In this document: positions 7,417-16,792 of the stretch, piece after piece
Layout: each line of letters begins with the position of its first letter
Position numbering within the stretch: position 1 is the stretch's first letter
Notes under the pieces: generated by a model
Told to the model about the DNA's origin: nothing
Database searches by the model: none
What the model saw: the letters and a program-made list of their open reading frames with translations, nothing else
Made by a program: the position numbers and the translations under genes
Source: Thiotrichaceae bacterium
Lineage (GTDB): Bacteria; Pseudomonadota; Gammaproteobacteria; Thiotrichales; Thiotrichaceae
Assembly: GCA_027083815.1 (NCBI GenBank)
Contig: JALWMR010000086.1
Span: forward strand, 1 to 56,730
DNA: 56,730 bases
Reading direction: 5' to 3'

Positions 7417-9972
7417 ATGCAGAAAATAATTTTTTCACTATTCGTTTTATTGCTAATTCAGTTTTCAGCCTACGCCGAAGAAAAGCCACAGGCTGTGATT
7501 GTTTTTGATGCTTCGGGCAGTATGTGGGCAAAGGTTAACGGAAAAACCAAAATCAGTATTGCAAAGCAGGCACTTGGCAAGGTTGTTAGCGACTGGGATA
7601 CCAATGTAAATATAGGTTTGATTGCCTATGGTCACAGGAAAAAGGGGGATTGTAGCGATATTCAGACCCTGGTGCCTATAGGTCAAGTTAATAAACAAGG
7701 GATGATTGCAGCTGTAAAAAAAATAACCCCCAAAGGAAAAACCCCCATTAGTCGCTCTCTTCAAAAAGCGGCAGAAGCTCTTGGTTTTACTGAAGAAAAA
7801 GCCACCGTAATTTTAATCAGTGATGGTCAGGAAACCTGTAAAGCTGACCCCTGTGCAACTGCCAAAGAACTTGAGAATAAAGGCATAGATTTTGTGGCGC
7901 ATGTGATTGGCTTTAATGTTGATAAAAAAACGGATGCACAGCTTAAGTGTATTGCTGATGTTACCGGTGGTGAGTATTTTTCAGCCAAAAATGCAACTGC
8001 TTTAAACACGGCAATGGAGAAAATTGCTGAAAAAGTACAAAAGGAAGAACCCAGGCCTGTACCTGAGCCTGCACCTGAACCAAAGGAGCTTAAATACAAT
8101 TTAAGCGTTGCTACCTTTAATGAGGCCGGCAAACCAGTAAGCTCCAGCAGTATTACCCTTTATAAAAAAGATGGCACTGATGAGTTCGGCAAGCCTAAAC
8201 TGACAGAAGTTGCAAAGGGTTTATATACCAATAGTAAAAGCTTTAAAGTTCCCCCTGGGGAGTATGTGGTTAAGGCAAAAGTCAATAATGGCGTTGGTCA
8301 GGCCCAGGAAGATGTGACCATAGAGCCATCCAAAGGCAAGGAGATCAAACTGATCTATAGTATTGGCACATTAAAAGTAGGCACCTTTAATGAGGCCGGC
8401 AAGCCAGTAAGCTCCAGCAGTATTGTTCTTTATAGGAAAGATGGTACTGATGAGTTTGGCAAGCCTAAACTGACAGAGCTTGCAAAGGGTTTATATACCC
8501 AAAGCAAAAACTTTAAAGTTCCTCCTGGGGAGTATGTTGTTAAGGCAAAGGTCAATAAAGGTGTTGGTCAGGCCCAGGAAGATGTGACCATAGAGCCATC
8601 CAAAGGCAAGGAGATCAAACTGATCTATAGTATTGGCACATTAAAAGTAGGTACCTTTAATGAGGCCGGCAAGCCAGTAAGCTCCAGCAGTATTGTTCTT
8701 TATAGGAAAGATGGTACTGATGAGTTTGGCAAGCCTAAACTGACAGAAGTTGCAAAGGGTTTATATACCAATAGCAAAAGCTTTAAAGTCCCTCCGGGTG
8801 AATATGTGCTTAAAGCAAAAGTCAATAATGGCGTTGGTGAGGCACAGGCAGATGTAACTGTTGAATCTGCCAAAGGCAAAGCAATCAAACTAATCTACAG
8901 TATTGGCTTGTTAAAAGTAGGCACCTTTGATGAGGCAGGAAGGCCAATGAGTTCCAGCAGTATTACCCTTTATAAAAAAGATGGCACCGATGAGTTTGGC
9001 AAGCCTAAATTAACAGAAGTTGCTATTGGCAGATACACCGATAAGAAATTGTTTAAAGTTCCCCCTGGTGATTATGTCGTTAAGGCAAAAGTCAATAATG
9101 GTGTTGGTGAAGCACAGGCAGATGTGACCATAGAGCCATCCAAAGGCAAAGAGATAAAACTGATCTACAGTATCGGCTTGTTGAAAGTAGGTACCTTTGA
9201 TGAAACTGGAAAACCGATGAGTGCAAGCAGTATTGCACTTTATAAAAAGGATGGAACCGATGAGTTCGGTAAGCCCAACTTAATAGAAGTCGCTATAGGC
9301 AGGTACACGAATAAGAAACTATTTAGAGTCCCTCCCGGTGAGTATATTGTTAAGGCATTGAATAAAAAAGCTAGGGCAAAGACAAAGGTAACTATTGAAG
9401 CGAGTAAGGGGAAGGAGTTAAAGCTTGTACTTAAAGAGCAAGCACTGAAGGAGAGTGTACCCAGTTTAGACAATAAGGCTCATGAATCAATCCCGGAAAA
9501 AGCTAAGAAACCAGTGATTGAGGTTGACAAGACAGAATCCGATAAGAAACCAGAGCAGACAGCGCCAGAGCCGCGAAAAGTAGAGAAAAATAAAGAGGCA
9601 GAAACAAGCCAGAATAAGGATAAAGCAAAGTCTCAAGCGGCTATTTTCAAGGAGTCCGTTGTCGCCTCGCTACCACTAATCAAACAAGCTAAAAGCTGTT
9701 ATCAGGAAGCAAACAGTCTGGATCAAGCTAAGGCGTGCGAGAAGTTTGAGTCGCAAGCTACTGAAAAATCGCAAATAATTTTACAAAAGGCGTTTGGTAA
9801 AGCGGTAAAAATGGAACCACAGAAAACGCATACACAATGGGATGCTGGTATTAAGAAAACCGTGGTAAAGAACGCGGACAACGATATTCGCCAGATGGAA
9901 TTAAGCATTAAATGTATAGATAGGGGCGCAACCCTGGCTAATTTAAAGGCGTGTATGGCTAAGGGCTTGTAA
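7417..9972 (+). CDS. Secreted von Willebrand factor A protein with five 90-residue repeats
   Basis: The start at 7417 follows AAGGAAAGAG and gives a signal peptide (residues 1-21, ending SAYAEE); an in-frame TTG 33 bp upstream is less likely. The vWA domain spans about 25-215 with the MIDAS motif DASGS at 31-35, then TPISRS and ISDGQETC. After a Pro/Glu linker come five tandem units of exactly 270 bp (residues about 231-674), each with a TFNEAGKPxSSSS start, a DGTDEFGKP segment and KVPPGEYVVKAKV. The units look like carboxypeptidase-regulatory or Ig-like beta-sandwiches (inferred). The C-terminal 170 residues are Lys/Glu-rich, followed by a helical segment with several Cys. It is a likely periplasmic or surface adhesion or scaffold protein of unknown role. 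Confidence 0.9.
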   Translation: MQKIIFSLFVLLLIQFSAYAEEKPQAVIVFDASGSMWAKVNGKTKISIAKQALGKVVSDWDTNVNIGLIAYGHRKKGDCSDIQTLVPIGQVNKQGMIAAVKKITPKGKTPISRSLQKAAEALGFTEEKATVILISDGQETCKADPCATAKELENKGIDFVAHVIGFNVDKKTDAQLKCIADVTGGEYFSAKNATALNTAMEKIAEKVQKEEPRPVPEPAPEPKELKYNLSVATFNEAGKPVSSSSITLYKKDGTDEFGKPKLTEVAKGLYTNSKSFKVPPGEYVVKAKVNNGVGQAQEDVTIEPSKGKEIKLIYSIGTLKVGTFNEAGKPVSSSSIVLYRKDGTDEFGKPKLTELAKGLYTQSKNFKVPPGEYVVKAKVNKGVGQAQEDVTIEPSKGKEIKLIYSIGTLKVGTFNEAGKPVSSSSIVLYRKDGTDEFGKPKLTEVAKGLYTNSKSFKVPPGEYVLKAKVNNGVGEAQADVTVESAKGKAIKLIYSIGLLKVGTFDEAGRPMSSSSITLYKKDGTDEFGKPKLTEVAIGRYTDKKLFKVPPGDYVVKAKVNNGVGEAQADVTIEPSKGKEIKLIYSIGLLKVGTFDETGKPMSASSIALYKKDGTDEFGKPNLIEVAIGRYTNKKLFRVPPGEYIVKALNKKARAKTKVTIEASKGKELKLVLKEQALKESVPSLDNKAHESIPEKAKKPVIEVDKTESDKKPEQTAPEPRKVEKNKEAETSQNKDKAKSQAAIFKESVVASLPLIKQAKSCYQEANSLDQAKACEKFESQATEKSQIILQKAFGKAVKMEPQKTHTQWDAGIKKTVVKNADNDIRQMELSIKCIDRGATLANLKACMAKGL
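8111..9440 (+). repeat. Five in-frame 270-bp tandem repeats inside the vWA gene
   Basis: Units begin at 8111, 8381, 8651, 8921 and 9191, exactly 270 bp apart (90 codons). The fifth is shortened near its end. Units 2 and 3 are almost identical at nucleotide level, which indicates recent duplication; units 4 and 5 have diverged more. Copy number could vary among strains by recombination or slippage. Confidence 0.95.
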
Positions 9973-10009
9973 TATTATTGTATGAACATTTAGCTTAATT
10001 AGGCTCTCC

Positions 10010-11344
10010 TTATGCGTTTTTCTTGCGGACATCACTTTTACGTGGTGGTCGGTTTCCGCCCGTGCTGGTTTTTCTTTGTGGGCGCTTAGCTGAAGCTTGT
10101 TTATTACTCCGACTGTTTTTTTTGTTTTGAGGGTGCTTCTGGCTTGATTTTCTTGGTTTGTTTTTAAACGATTTTTTAGGTTTGTCGTTGTCGTTTGAAA
10201 CAGGCACATCGTGATCCGGCTCAAAGCCATCAACGAGTTTCCTATCTAATTTTTGTTTAATAAGGCGTTCAATATCACGCAGTTGCTTAAACTCATCAGC
10301 ACTAACCAATGAAATGGCATGGCCACTTTTTCCGGCGCGTCCGGTGCGGCCTATGCGATGCACGTAGTCTTCTGGCACATTGGGTAAATCAAAATTAATC
10401 ACGTGGGGTAGCTGGTCAATATCAATGCCCCGGGCAGCAATATCGGTGGCAACCATGACCTGAACCTTGCCCTTTTTAAAGTCTTGCAAGGCACGTGTCC
10501 GCTGGTTTTGACTTTTATTACCGTGAATCGCAATCGCCGGGATGCGTTTTGTGTTGAGTTGTCGGCAAAGCCTGTCGGAGCCGTGTTTGGTGCGCGCAAA
10601 CACCAGCACCTGGGTCCACTGGTTTTGTTCTATCAGGTGAGCGAGCAGAGCAGACTTTTGTTTTTTATCGACCGGATGAATCCATTGTTTTACTGACTTT
10701 ACGGTCGTGTTGCGCGGGCTAACAGAAATTTCTACCGGGTCATTTATCATCCCCTTGGCAAGTGCACGAATCTCTTTTGAAAAGGTCGCTGAGAACATTA
10801 AATTCTGCCGTTTTTCAGGAAGATAAGAAACAATCTTGCGGATGTCGTGAATAAAGCCCATGTCGAGCATGCGATCAGCTTCATCCAGCACTAATATTTC
10901 AAGTTGATCAAAACGGACGGCTTTTTGTTGATACAAATCCATCAGTCGTCCCGGTGTTGCAACCAGAATATCAACACCTCTTTGTAAGCGTTTCATTTGC
11001 GGATTGATTTTCACACCGCCAAAGACCACCGTAGAGTAGAGGTTTAGGTGTTTGGCATAAGCAATCACACTGGCTTCCACCTGAGCGGCCAGTTCGCGCG
11101 TTGGGGTTAATATAAGGGTACGAACCTGCTTCGGCTTGGCTTTTGGGCCTTTGGATAATATTTCTAAAAGAGGCAGTGTGAAACCGGCTGTTTTACCTGT
11201 GCCCGTTTGAGCGGCCGCCATAATATCCTTGCCTTTTAATATGGCAGGAATAGCTTGCTGCTGAATTGGGGAGGGTGTTTTATACCCCTGCTTATCGACG
11301 GCTTTAAGAATGGACTCGGATAAACCAAGATTGGAAAAACTCAT
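10010..11344 (-). CDS. rhlE: DEAD-box ATP-dependent RNA helicase RhlE
   Basis: A 444-residue RNA helicase. It has the Q-motif ([10 protein letters not shown]), motif [10 protein letters not shown] (44-52), PTRELA, DEAD at 154-157, SAT (FSATFS) and the C-terminal HRIGRTGR. The tail after about residue 375 is Lys/Arg/Asn-rich, as in RhlE proteins, and probably binds RNA. RhlE acts in ribosome assembly and RNA turnover. It is a single gene, convergent with the vWA gene. Confidence 0.95.
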   Translation of the reverse strand: MSFSNLGLSESILKAVDKQGYKTPSPIQQQAIPAILKGKDIMAAAQTGTGKTAGFTLPLLEILSKGPKAKPKQVRTLILTPTRELAAQVEASVIAYAKHLNLYSTVVFGGVKINPQMKRLQRGVDILVATPGRLMDLYQQKAVRFDQLEILVLDEADRMLDMGFIHDIRKIVSYLPEKRQNLMFSATFSKEIRALAKGMINDPVEISVSPRNTTVKSVKQWIHPVDKKQKSALLAHLIEQNQWTQVLVFARTKHGSDRLCRQLNTKRIPAIAIHGNKSQNQRTRALQDFKKGKVQVMVATDIAARGIDIDQLPHVINFDLPNVPEDYVHRIGRTGRAGKSGHAISLVSADEFKQLRDIERLIKQKLDRKLVDGFEPDHDVPVSNDNDKPKKSFKNKPRKSSQKHPQNKKNSRSNKQASAKRPQRKTSTGGNRPPRKSDVRKKNA

Positions 11345-11427
11345 GTGATACTCTACTTTGAAATTACTATGTGCTAAAGGCGGCGAGAGTACAGCAGTTT
11401 AGAGGTGGTGTAACCTTATTCTTAATA

Positions 11428-11463
11428 GAAAAGGGCAAAAAAGGCGGGGGGTGTACTTTTTAG
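11428..11463 (+). repeat. Short copy 5 of the GGGGGGTGTAC repeat family
   Basis: GAAAAGGGCAAAAAAGGC, a run of six G, then TGTACTTTTTAG, followed by the family tail GAGTTGTTTTTGCCACGG. The short form has no long module. It lies upstream of rhlE, which reads away on the other strand. Confidence 0.85.
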
Positions 11464-11934
11464 AGTTGTTTTTGCCACGGAAAGACACGGAATAACACAG
11501 AAAAGAAGATGCCAGAATCCGCGACAAGCCCTTTTAACAAGCCGAGCAACGCAGACATCGGAGGATCAGGGCTTTCGCCTGTTTGAGCGACGATAGGAGC
11601 GAGTTCGAAAGACCCCGCGGATGTTGAGTAGCGCAGGGAACCGCTTGCGGCTTGTTAGCAGGGCGGCTCTTCTTTGGATACTTTCTTGTAGCTGTTGACA
11701 AGAAAGTATCTCGCAGCCATACGCAAGCGTTTGAAAGAAAAACATACGCTTCAGGCTGCGAAACCTTTACTACAAAATGGCAGGTCGAGTCGTAAACAAA
11801 ACAATGTCGGAGGAACGACAACAACCCGAGGGCGGATGAAATCCGTAAAAAAGGCGGGGGGTGTACTTTTTATTATTATTTTTCAGCTATTTTTATGCTA
11901 GCTTAAAGTGAAATACTCGAACTGGACTTAAGAA
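11464..11934. other. Gene-free interval between repeat copies 5 and 6
   Basis: This interval of about 470 bp holds repeat-derived sequence rather than a gene. An inverted repeat TACTTTCTTGTAGCTG/TTGACAAGAAAGTATC lies at about 11680-11710. A segment resembling the long module (CAATGTCGGAGGAACGACAA) leads into copy 6. ORFs of 96 and 68 codons cross it, but their composition follows the repeat, and I do not regard them as genes. Confidence 0.6.
11795..11872 (+). repeat. Long copy 6 of the GGGGGGTGTAC repeat family
   Basis: The module segment AACAATGTCGGAGGAACGAC is followed by the hairpin CGGAT-GA-AATCCG (about 11833-11845) and the core AAAAAAGGC with six G and TGTACTTTT. The hairpin stem again differs from other copies but still pairs. 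It lies about 60 bp upstream of the methyltransferase gene. Confidence 0.8.
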
Positions 11935-12552
11935 ATGAATCGACAACAGCATTGGCAAACCATTTATACCAAAAAAGATGTGACTAAAGTAAGCTGGTTT
12001 CAGGAACATGCCGATACGTCTTTAGGGATTATCCAAAAGTATGAGCTTGATAAAGATACACATATTATAGATATCGGTGCAGGTGCTTCCCCCCTGGTGG
12101 ATGACCTGTTAGATGCGGGTTATAAAAATATAGAGGTGCTTGATATTTCGACTCAGGCACTGGATATTGCCAGGCAAAGGCTGGGGAGCAGGCAAGAGGA
12201 CATTGTTTGGCGTACAGCTGATATTCTTGATGCTAAGCTACCCGAAAAATCCTATGATGTTTGGCATGACAGAGCCGTTTTTCATTTTTTAACCCAGCCA
12301 GAAGACCGTGAGCGTTATGTGAATCAGGTTTTAGCGGCTTTGAAGCCCGGGGGTAAAGTCATTATATCGACTTTTGGACCCGATGGGCCACTACAGTGTA
12401 GTGGCTTACCCATAGTTCGCTACAATCATGACAGTTTGCACAATGAGTTTGGCACGGCCTTTAATTTAATGGAGCACGGTGAAGAAGATCATTTAACGCC
12501 AGATGGCTCGGTGCAGAAATTTGTGTATTGCTTTTGCAAGTTGAGTAGCTAG
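11935..12552 (+). CDS. Class I SAM-dependent methyltransferase
   Basis: This 205-residue protein has the SAM-binding motif IIDIGAGASPL (about 44-54), the acidic motif II (EVLDIS), and LKPGGKVIISTFGPDG. The N-terminus (RQQHWQTIYTKKDVTKVSWFQ) is typical of a widespread small methyltransferase group that carries thiopurine- and trans-aconitate-methyltransferase-like annotations. The substrate cannot be assigned. It is a single gene; its stop codon lies in one arm of a downstream inverted repeat. Confidence 0.88.
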   Translation: MNRQQHWQTIYTKKDVTKVSWFQEHADTSLGIIQKYELDKDTHIIDIGAGASPLVDDLLDAGYKNIEVLDISTQALDIARQRLGSRQEDIVWRTADILDAKLPEKSYDVWHDRAVFHFLTQPEDRERYVNQVLAALKPGGKVIISTFGPDGPLQCSGLPIVRYNHDSLHNEFGTAFNLMEHGEEDHLTPDGSVQKFVYCFCKLSS

Positions 12553-12607
12553 TACCCAACCACGTAAAATTGATGTATCCGTCAATATAATGCGGTTGGA
12601 GTACTAG
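12549..12607 (+). other. Inverted-repeat hairpin at the end of the methyltransferase gene
   Basis: The outer arms CTAGTAC and GTACTAG are perfect and extend through CCAACC/GGTTGG. The inner part pairs ATTGATG with CGTCAAT. There is no T-run, so it is not a classical intrinsic terminator, though it may stabilise the 3' end. The rest of 12608-12806 shows nothing I can identify apart from the leader of the next gene. Confidence 0.6.
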
Positions 12608-12806
12608 ATGTGTTTTGCCTACTTACCATCCATCTGAAAAAAAGAGGCAATTATCTTTTTTAGGCATAAAATATTACCTTGTTAGCAGTTTAACCGAGCT
12701 GCAACTTACCAAGCCCCCTAATTCTATCTTGGTGAGCCTCTTTAATTTTTAGACTTGGTGAAATCATTAAAACAATAATCTAAGTCACTAAAATACAGGG
12801 TTAGTT

Positions 12807-15017
12807 ATGAAACCTAAATTTCAATTTATGTGGATAATGTCAATCCTATTGACATCGTTGTTGTTTTTATCAGGCTGTGGAGGTGCAGCGAGTACTGCTA
12901 AAAAAGGTGATGCTGATGCAAAACCAACGATTAATATGCCAGGCAGTATGCGCCAAAGTTATGATCAGGTACTGATTCTCTGGGCTGATGCGAGCGATAA
13001 CGGGTCGATAAAATCGTATCTGTGGAAAGACGCCAAAGGAAACAAAATCGGGGATAAAGCTTTATTAACCATTGATGCGCCACACCCGCTTGGTGTAACA
13101 ACGTATTCTGTTTCAGTGACTGATAATGTGGGGCAAACAAGTACAAAAAGCATAAAAGTAACCATAGAAAGTGACCTTCCTGTGATTTCTCTTCCTGATA
13201 CGCAGCAACAAGATAATGATAAGGATCTGGTTATTTCTGCCGATGTCAGTGATGATGGCGAAATTGTAGGGTATGAATGGAAAGATGCTCAGGGGAATAT
13301 TGTCAGCGACAAGAAAACCTTGCGTGTATCAGCACCTTTGGCGATGGGTACATTAACTTATACATTAACTGTTACGGACGATGTCGGCCAGAAAAGTAGT
13401 AAGTCTATTTCGGTGCTTGTTAATGATGGTAAATATGATACCGAAGACCACGGTATCGCCATCTATATGAAAAATAAACCATCTTCCGAATATCAATTAT
13501 CACAAATAACAGATAGCAAGTTTAATGCGCTGGAAGAGCTTAATAAATACCAGGTAGCGGATAAGCTCTTATCAACCTTGTTTTTTGCCTATCCGCTTGA
13601 TCAGCTAAAACAAAAAATAGATTCAGGTCATTTTATTTCTGATTTACAAAAACAATTTTTGGTATCTGAAAATAATATGGCAATAGTTGAGGCAAATATA
13701 AATGATGAAAATCGTTATTATTTGAGTGATAACCGCCCTGATCTAAAGATATTGGCGCGTTTCTATGAAATGTCGAAACTTGATAAAACCTACCTGGATC
13801 ATTGGACTAGTTATATTCTTGCTCAAACCATACTTTTTTCTCCGGCCGCAGAATTACAGACGGTTGCTAATCCCGATGCGTTTGGTGTTTACAATCGCCT
13901 GTTTAATTTGCAACAGCGTGAAACTGGAATGCGCTATGCTGCCTTTGTACACATGCAAAGTGATGAGAACTGGCGACGCTTTAGAAGCCCGGAGGATAAT
14001 GGCCGGGAGATGCTGGAAATCTATGCGCTGGATGAGGTGGATGAACATGTTCCTGTAGCAGCTCAAGCTTTGCAGAACTGGCGTTTGAATAAAGATAAAG
14101 ATACCCTGGTTATTGGTTTAAACCAGAATACAGAACCTCTGACGCTACTTGGAGAGATGAACTTCACCACCGGTGTGGATTTTTATGCGGCACTGGCTAA
14201 ATCAAATGCGTTTACCAAGGGGGTTACAACACGTTTGGTGAATTATATGTTTGCCGCTAGCAGTGATGAAAAGAAAGCCGATTTAATCGATAAAATTGTC
14301 AATACAAACCCTGAGACCTGGCAGGATATATTGTTGCAAATTTTATTTTCTGAGGATTATTTGCTACATACCAGCCGTGTAAAAAGTATTGAAGAAGCTA
14401 ATTTCCCGCTCATGAAAAAGCTGAGCTATAACACCAATTTTTATAGCTTTAGCACTTTAAGTAATGAAATGAAAAAAATGGGCCAACTGGCAATGAGTTA
14501 TAAGCTAGGCCGCTTAAATCGTGTGCCCCTGGATAATGTCTCATTTGGTACTTATCAAAAATACCTGAGAGAACAAATATTCAGGGAATGGTCTAGAGAT
14601 ACGGCTTTGAGCGTAAACCCGCGAAACCTTGATGAAACCCATAATAGTGCCTACTACATGAGTAACTTTAAAAGTTATCAGCGTCGTGGAATCAGTAGCC
14701 GATATTTTATGTCAGAAGATAAGTATCAGGTTGTTAATGATAATCCAGAGAAAACGGTAGAGAATTATATTACTTATTTATTTAAAGCAATTTTGTATAG
14801 GGAGCCTCGGGCAGATGAGCTGGCCATGTTTTCCGAACATATCAATGGTATTCCACCTGCTGATCCGCAATGGTTTTATAAAGCACTTGTGTATGAAAAT
14901 GAGGATAAGGATTATCAGACATATGTTCGTTACTCGGGTCGCTATTATATCCAGTATCTTGTTTTTGAATATATGCTGCGGCTTGATGATATGTACTTTT
15001 TTAAGGAGGTGGAGTGA
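12807..15017 (+). CDS. Large lipoprotein with two PKD-like domains, partner of DUF1501 protein
   Basis: A 736-residue protein with a lipoprotein signal (LFLSGC, Cys24). Two Ig/PKD-like beta-sandwich domains lie at about 42-122 and 126-208, each ending in a TYS/TYT-V-TDxVGQ-S/T-SKSI pattern. Residues 215-736 are a long, mostly helical region. Near its end LFKAILYREPRADELAMF resembles the Arg-x-Pro-x-x-x-Glu motif of DUF1800/DUF1553-type proteins that usually pair with DUF1501; this is a by-eye inference. The stop overlaps the next start (TGATG). Probably periplasmic and anchored to a membrane. Function unknown. Confidence 0.8.
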   Translation: MKPKFQFMWIMSILLTSLLFLSGCGGAASTAKKGDADAKPTINMPGSMRQSYDQVLILWADASDNGSIKSYLWKDAKGNKIGDKALLTIDAPHPLGVTTYSVSVTDNVGQTSTKSIKVTIESDLPVISLPDTQQQDNDKDLVISADVSDDGEIVGYEWKDAQGNIVSDKKTLRVSAPLAMGTLTYTLTVTDDVGQKSSKSISVLVNDGKYDTEDHGIAIYMKNKPSSEYQLSQITDSKFNALEELNKYQVADKLLSTLFFAYPLDQLKQKIDSGHFISDLQKQFLVSENNMAIVEANINDENRYYLSDNRPDLKILARFYEMSKLDKTYLDHWTSYILAQTILFSPAAELQTVANPDAFGVYNRLFNLQQRETGMRYAAFVHMQSDENWRRFRSPEDNGREMLEIYALDEVDEHVPVAAQALQNWRLNKDKDTLVIGLNQNTEPLTLLGEMNFTTGVDFYAALAKSNAFTKGVTTRLVNYMFAASSDEKKADLIDKIVNTNPETWQDILLQILFSEDYLLHTSRVKSIEEANFPLMKKLSYNTNFYSFSTLSNEMKKMGQLAMSYKLGRLNRVPLDNVSFGTYQKYLREQIFREWSRDTALSVNPRNLDETHNSAYYMSNFKSYQRRGISSRYFMSEDKYQVVNDNPEKTVENYITYLFKAILYREPRADELAMFSEHINGIPPADPQWFYKALVYENEDKDYQTYVRYSGRYYIQYLVFEYMLRLDDMYFFKEVE

Positions 15018-16426
15018 TGAAAAGGCGTGACTTTTTAAAACTATCCCTGGCATTGCCGACTACTCTTATGGCTTCGCGCTTTGCTTACGCCAAAAATGAT
15101 TTGTCTAATGTTATCTTTGATGCAGGGCAATTTGATAAATCTCGGCAAACTATCATTGTCTTTTTGGCGGGAGGGCCTTCTCCTTTATCTGGAAATTTAT
15201 CGAATATCAATGAGTTGAATCAATCATCTCAACAGGATTATTTTTCGCATTTTGGTTCTTATCTAAGCCCTGTTGAGGGTTATGATTTGTGGAAAGAAGC
15301 CGGTGGTGAAAGCATGAAAAACATGCTGGACAACAATGAAATGACATTAATTCGCAGCTGCTATTCAGCGGAGCGTGAAAAGGTAGGCAATAAGTCCCAC
15401 GGTATTTGCACGCAGGAAAACATGAGTGGCAGCTTTAGTCCGGATACGGCAGGGGCACTTACGACTCTTTCGCGCATTATGCAAAAAAATGGCAAATTTA
15501 ATGCGCTGGAATTACCTTTTATGACGCTTAATGGTGAGAATGGTTTTTACTCAGGTGATCCTGAAAATGGGCTCAAGCCCGTTTCACTGGATTATCGCTT
15601 GTCAAATCCCTTTGATCGAAAAGTAACAAATAATATTTTTTATACCCGGTCTGAAAGAGAAGTTGAAGGTTATAAGTCTTCTCCTCCAGCACTGGATAAG
15701 CAGATGGATGAACTGGCAAAAGCTTATAACTCCGTGCCAGAGATGAACAGTTTTTTGGAGAGCAGGGCTATTCTCGCCAGTAAAATACAGGATGTTGCCG
15801 AACAGCGAAATGATGCTGACAATAAAGATAAAAACCTAAGCACCTATGGCTATACGGAGGATGATCTGTTCCATCAATCACTGGCAACCGCGATAGAACT
15901 GCTTGACTCTAACGAGTCTACCCGAACGATAACATTGGGAACAAGTGGTTTGGGTGGATGGGATGATCATTCTTTTTGTAAACGCAACTATACAAGGCGA
16001 ATGCAAAATCTATTTCAAGCACTTGAAGCAGGGATGAAACATCTGGATGGAATAGGCAAAAAAAATAAAATCAGTATCCTGGTGTTTGGTGAGTTTGGGC
16101 GAAATGTTAATTTGAATGCATCATATGGATGGGATCATGGTAATCTTCAAAACTTGTTTATTATAGGTGGTACGGATTATTTTAACCATGTTGGTGGAAG
16201 CGATGCCATAGTGGGGCAAACTGTTGTTGATAATGGTGGAAAAGCAAAAAGTGGTCGCCTGTGGTTAAAACCAAAGAAAGGTGAATACCAATGTGAGCCT
16301 TTAAGTATTGCTGCGACTTTGTATGCCATTCATGGTATCCAAAATCCAGAAGAATTAACCGGTGGTTATGGTGTTATCAACCCTACTGTAAAAGGTCAGA
16401 ATTTTCTTAAAGATGGGCTTGTTTAA
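15017..16426 (+). CDS. DUF1501 (sulfatase-like fold) exported protein
   Basis: The ATG at 15017 is preceded by AAGGAGG with 7-nt spacing and overlaps the upstream stop by one base. The 469-residue product begins KRRDFLKLSLALPTTLMASRFAYA. It resembles a Tat signal but has KRRDFLK instead of a full twin-arginine consensus. DUF1501 features include VFLAGGPSP, the GxxSH segment (VGNKSHGICT), GLGGWDDHS and LVFGEFGRNVN. The family belongs to the alkaline-phosphatase/sulfatase superfamily, with unknown substrates. The tight overlap with the preceding lipoprotein gene implies joint function at the envelope. Confidence 0.9.
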   Translation: MKRRDFLKLSLALPTTLMASRFAYAKNDLSNVIFDAGQFDKSRQTIIVFLAGGPSPLSGNLSNINELNQSSQQDYFSHFGSYLSPVEGYDLWKEAGGESMKNMLDNNEMTLIRSCYSAEREKVGNKSHGICTQENMSGSFSPDTAGALTTLSRIMQKNGKFNALELPFMTLNGENGFYSGDPENGLKPVSLDYRLSNPFDRKVTNNIFYTRSEREVEGYKSSPPALDKQMDELAKAYNSVPEMNSFLESRAILASKIQDVAEQRNDADNKDKNLSTYGYTEDDLFHQSLATAIELLDSNESTRTITLGTSGLGGWDDHSFCKRNYTRRMQNLFQALEAGMKHLDGIGKKNKISILVFGEFGRNVNLNASYGWDHGNLQNLFIIGGTDYFNHVGGSDAIVGQTVVDNGGKAKSGRLWLKPKKGEYQCEPLSIAATLYAIHGIQNPEELTGGYGVINPTVKGQNFLKDGLV

Positions 16427-16792
16427 ACTGAGGTTTTTTTTAAGGAACCTCTGATTAAGTTCAATAAATTCTGGCTAAGCCCCGCAGGGTAAGTCTCTAA
16501 GGCACTCCTTTGGCATAGAGCAATGACTCCGTTGATGCACTTCTTGTGAAGGTCGTTGCACCATGCTAAAAAAGTAGCATTCCCTGCGAAGCGCGCCTAG
16601 CAGGCTGTTGAAATTCTACTTAGACGGCACGATACTGCGTTAAAATAGACCTCAAAATGCTCATTTACTCCAGTAAACTGCGCTTTTTCGGTCGATTTTG
16701 CCTTGTCTCGCACTCGTCTAAGCGAATTTCAACAACCTGCTAGGATATGATGCCTTAGAGACTTACAGAATTTTATCAGCCTGCTAGACGTT
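16427..16792. other. Gene-free interval filled by nested inverted repeats
   Basis: No gene is present. The outer arms GTAAGTCTCTAAGGCA (16489-16504) and TGCCTTAGAGACTTAC (16751-16766) are perfect inverted repeats. A 150-bp element (16596-16745) lies between them. The start (AAGGAACCTCTGATTAAGTT) resembles the hairpin arm at 41586. Confidence 0.8.
16596..16745. mobile_element. MITE-like 150-bp element nested in a larger palindrome
   Basis: The terminal inverted repeats read CCTAGCAGGCTGTTGAAATT on the left and, on the complement of the right end, CCTAGCAGGTTGTTGAAATT, with one mismatch; pairing continues to CTTAGACG. It is non-coding. The flanking perfect 16-bp outer arms show it sits inside a second palindrome. 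No transposase is encoded in the window. Confidence 0.75.

Noticed and set aside
7157-7429. 90-codon plus-strand ORF upstream of the vWA gene
   Set aside because: It overlaps the 5' end of the GH114-like gene and the vWA start. It has no Shine-Dalgarno and random composition.
7417-9972. Tandem repeats taken as a CRISPR array
   Set aside because: The 270-bp units are in frame and translated, without spacer-repeat alternation of the CRISPR kind.
11534-11901. 96- and 68-codon ORFs in the rhlE-methyltransferase gap
   Set aside because: They run through repeat-derived sequence in both strands and match no family.
15017-16426. DUF1501 gene taken as foreign planctomycete DNA
   Set aside because: The family occurs in gammaproteobacteria too, and base composition looks like its neighbours. 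No clear transfer signal was seen.
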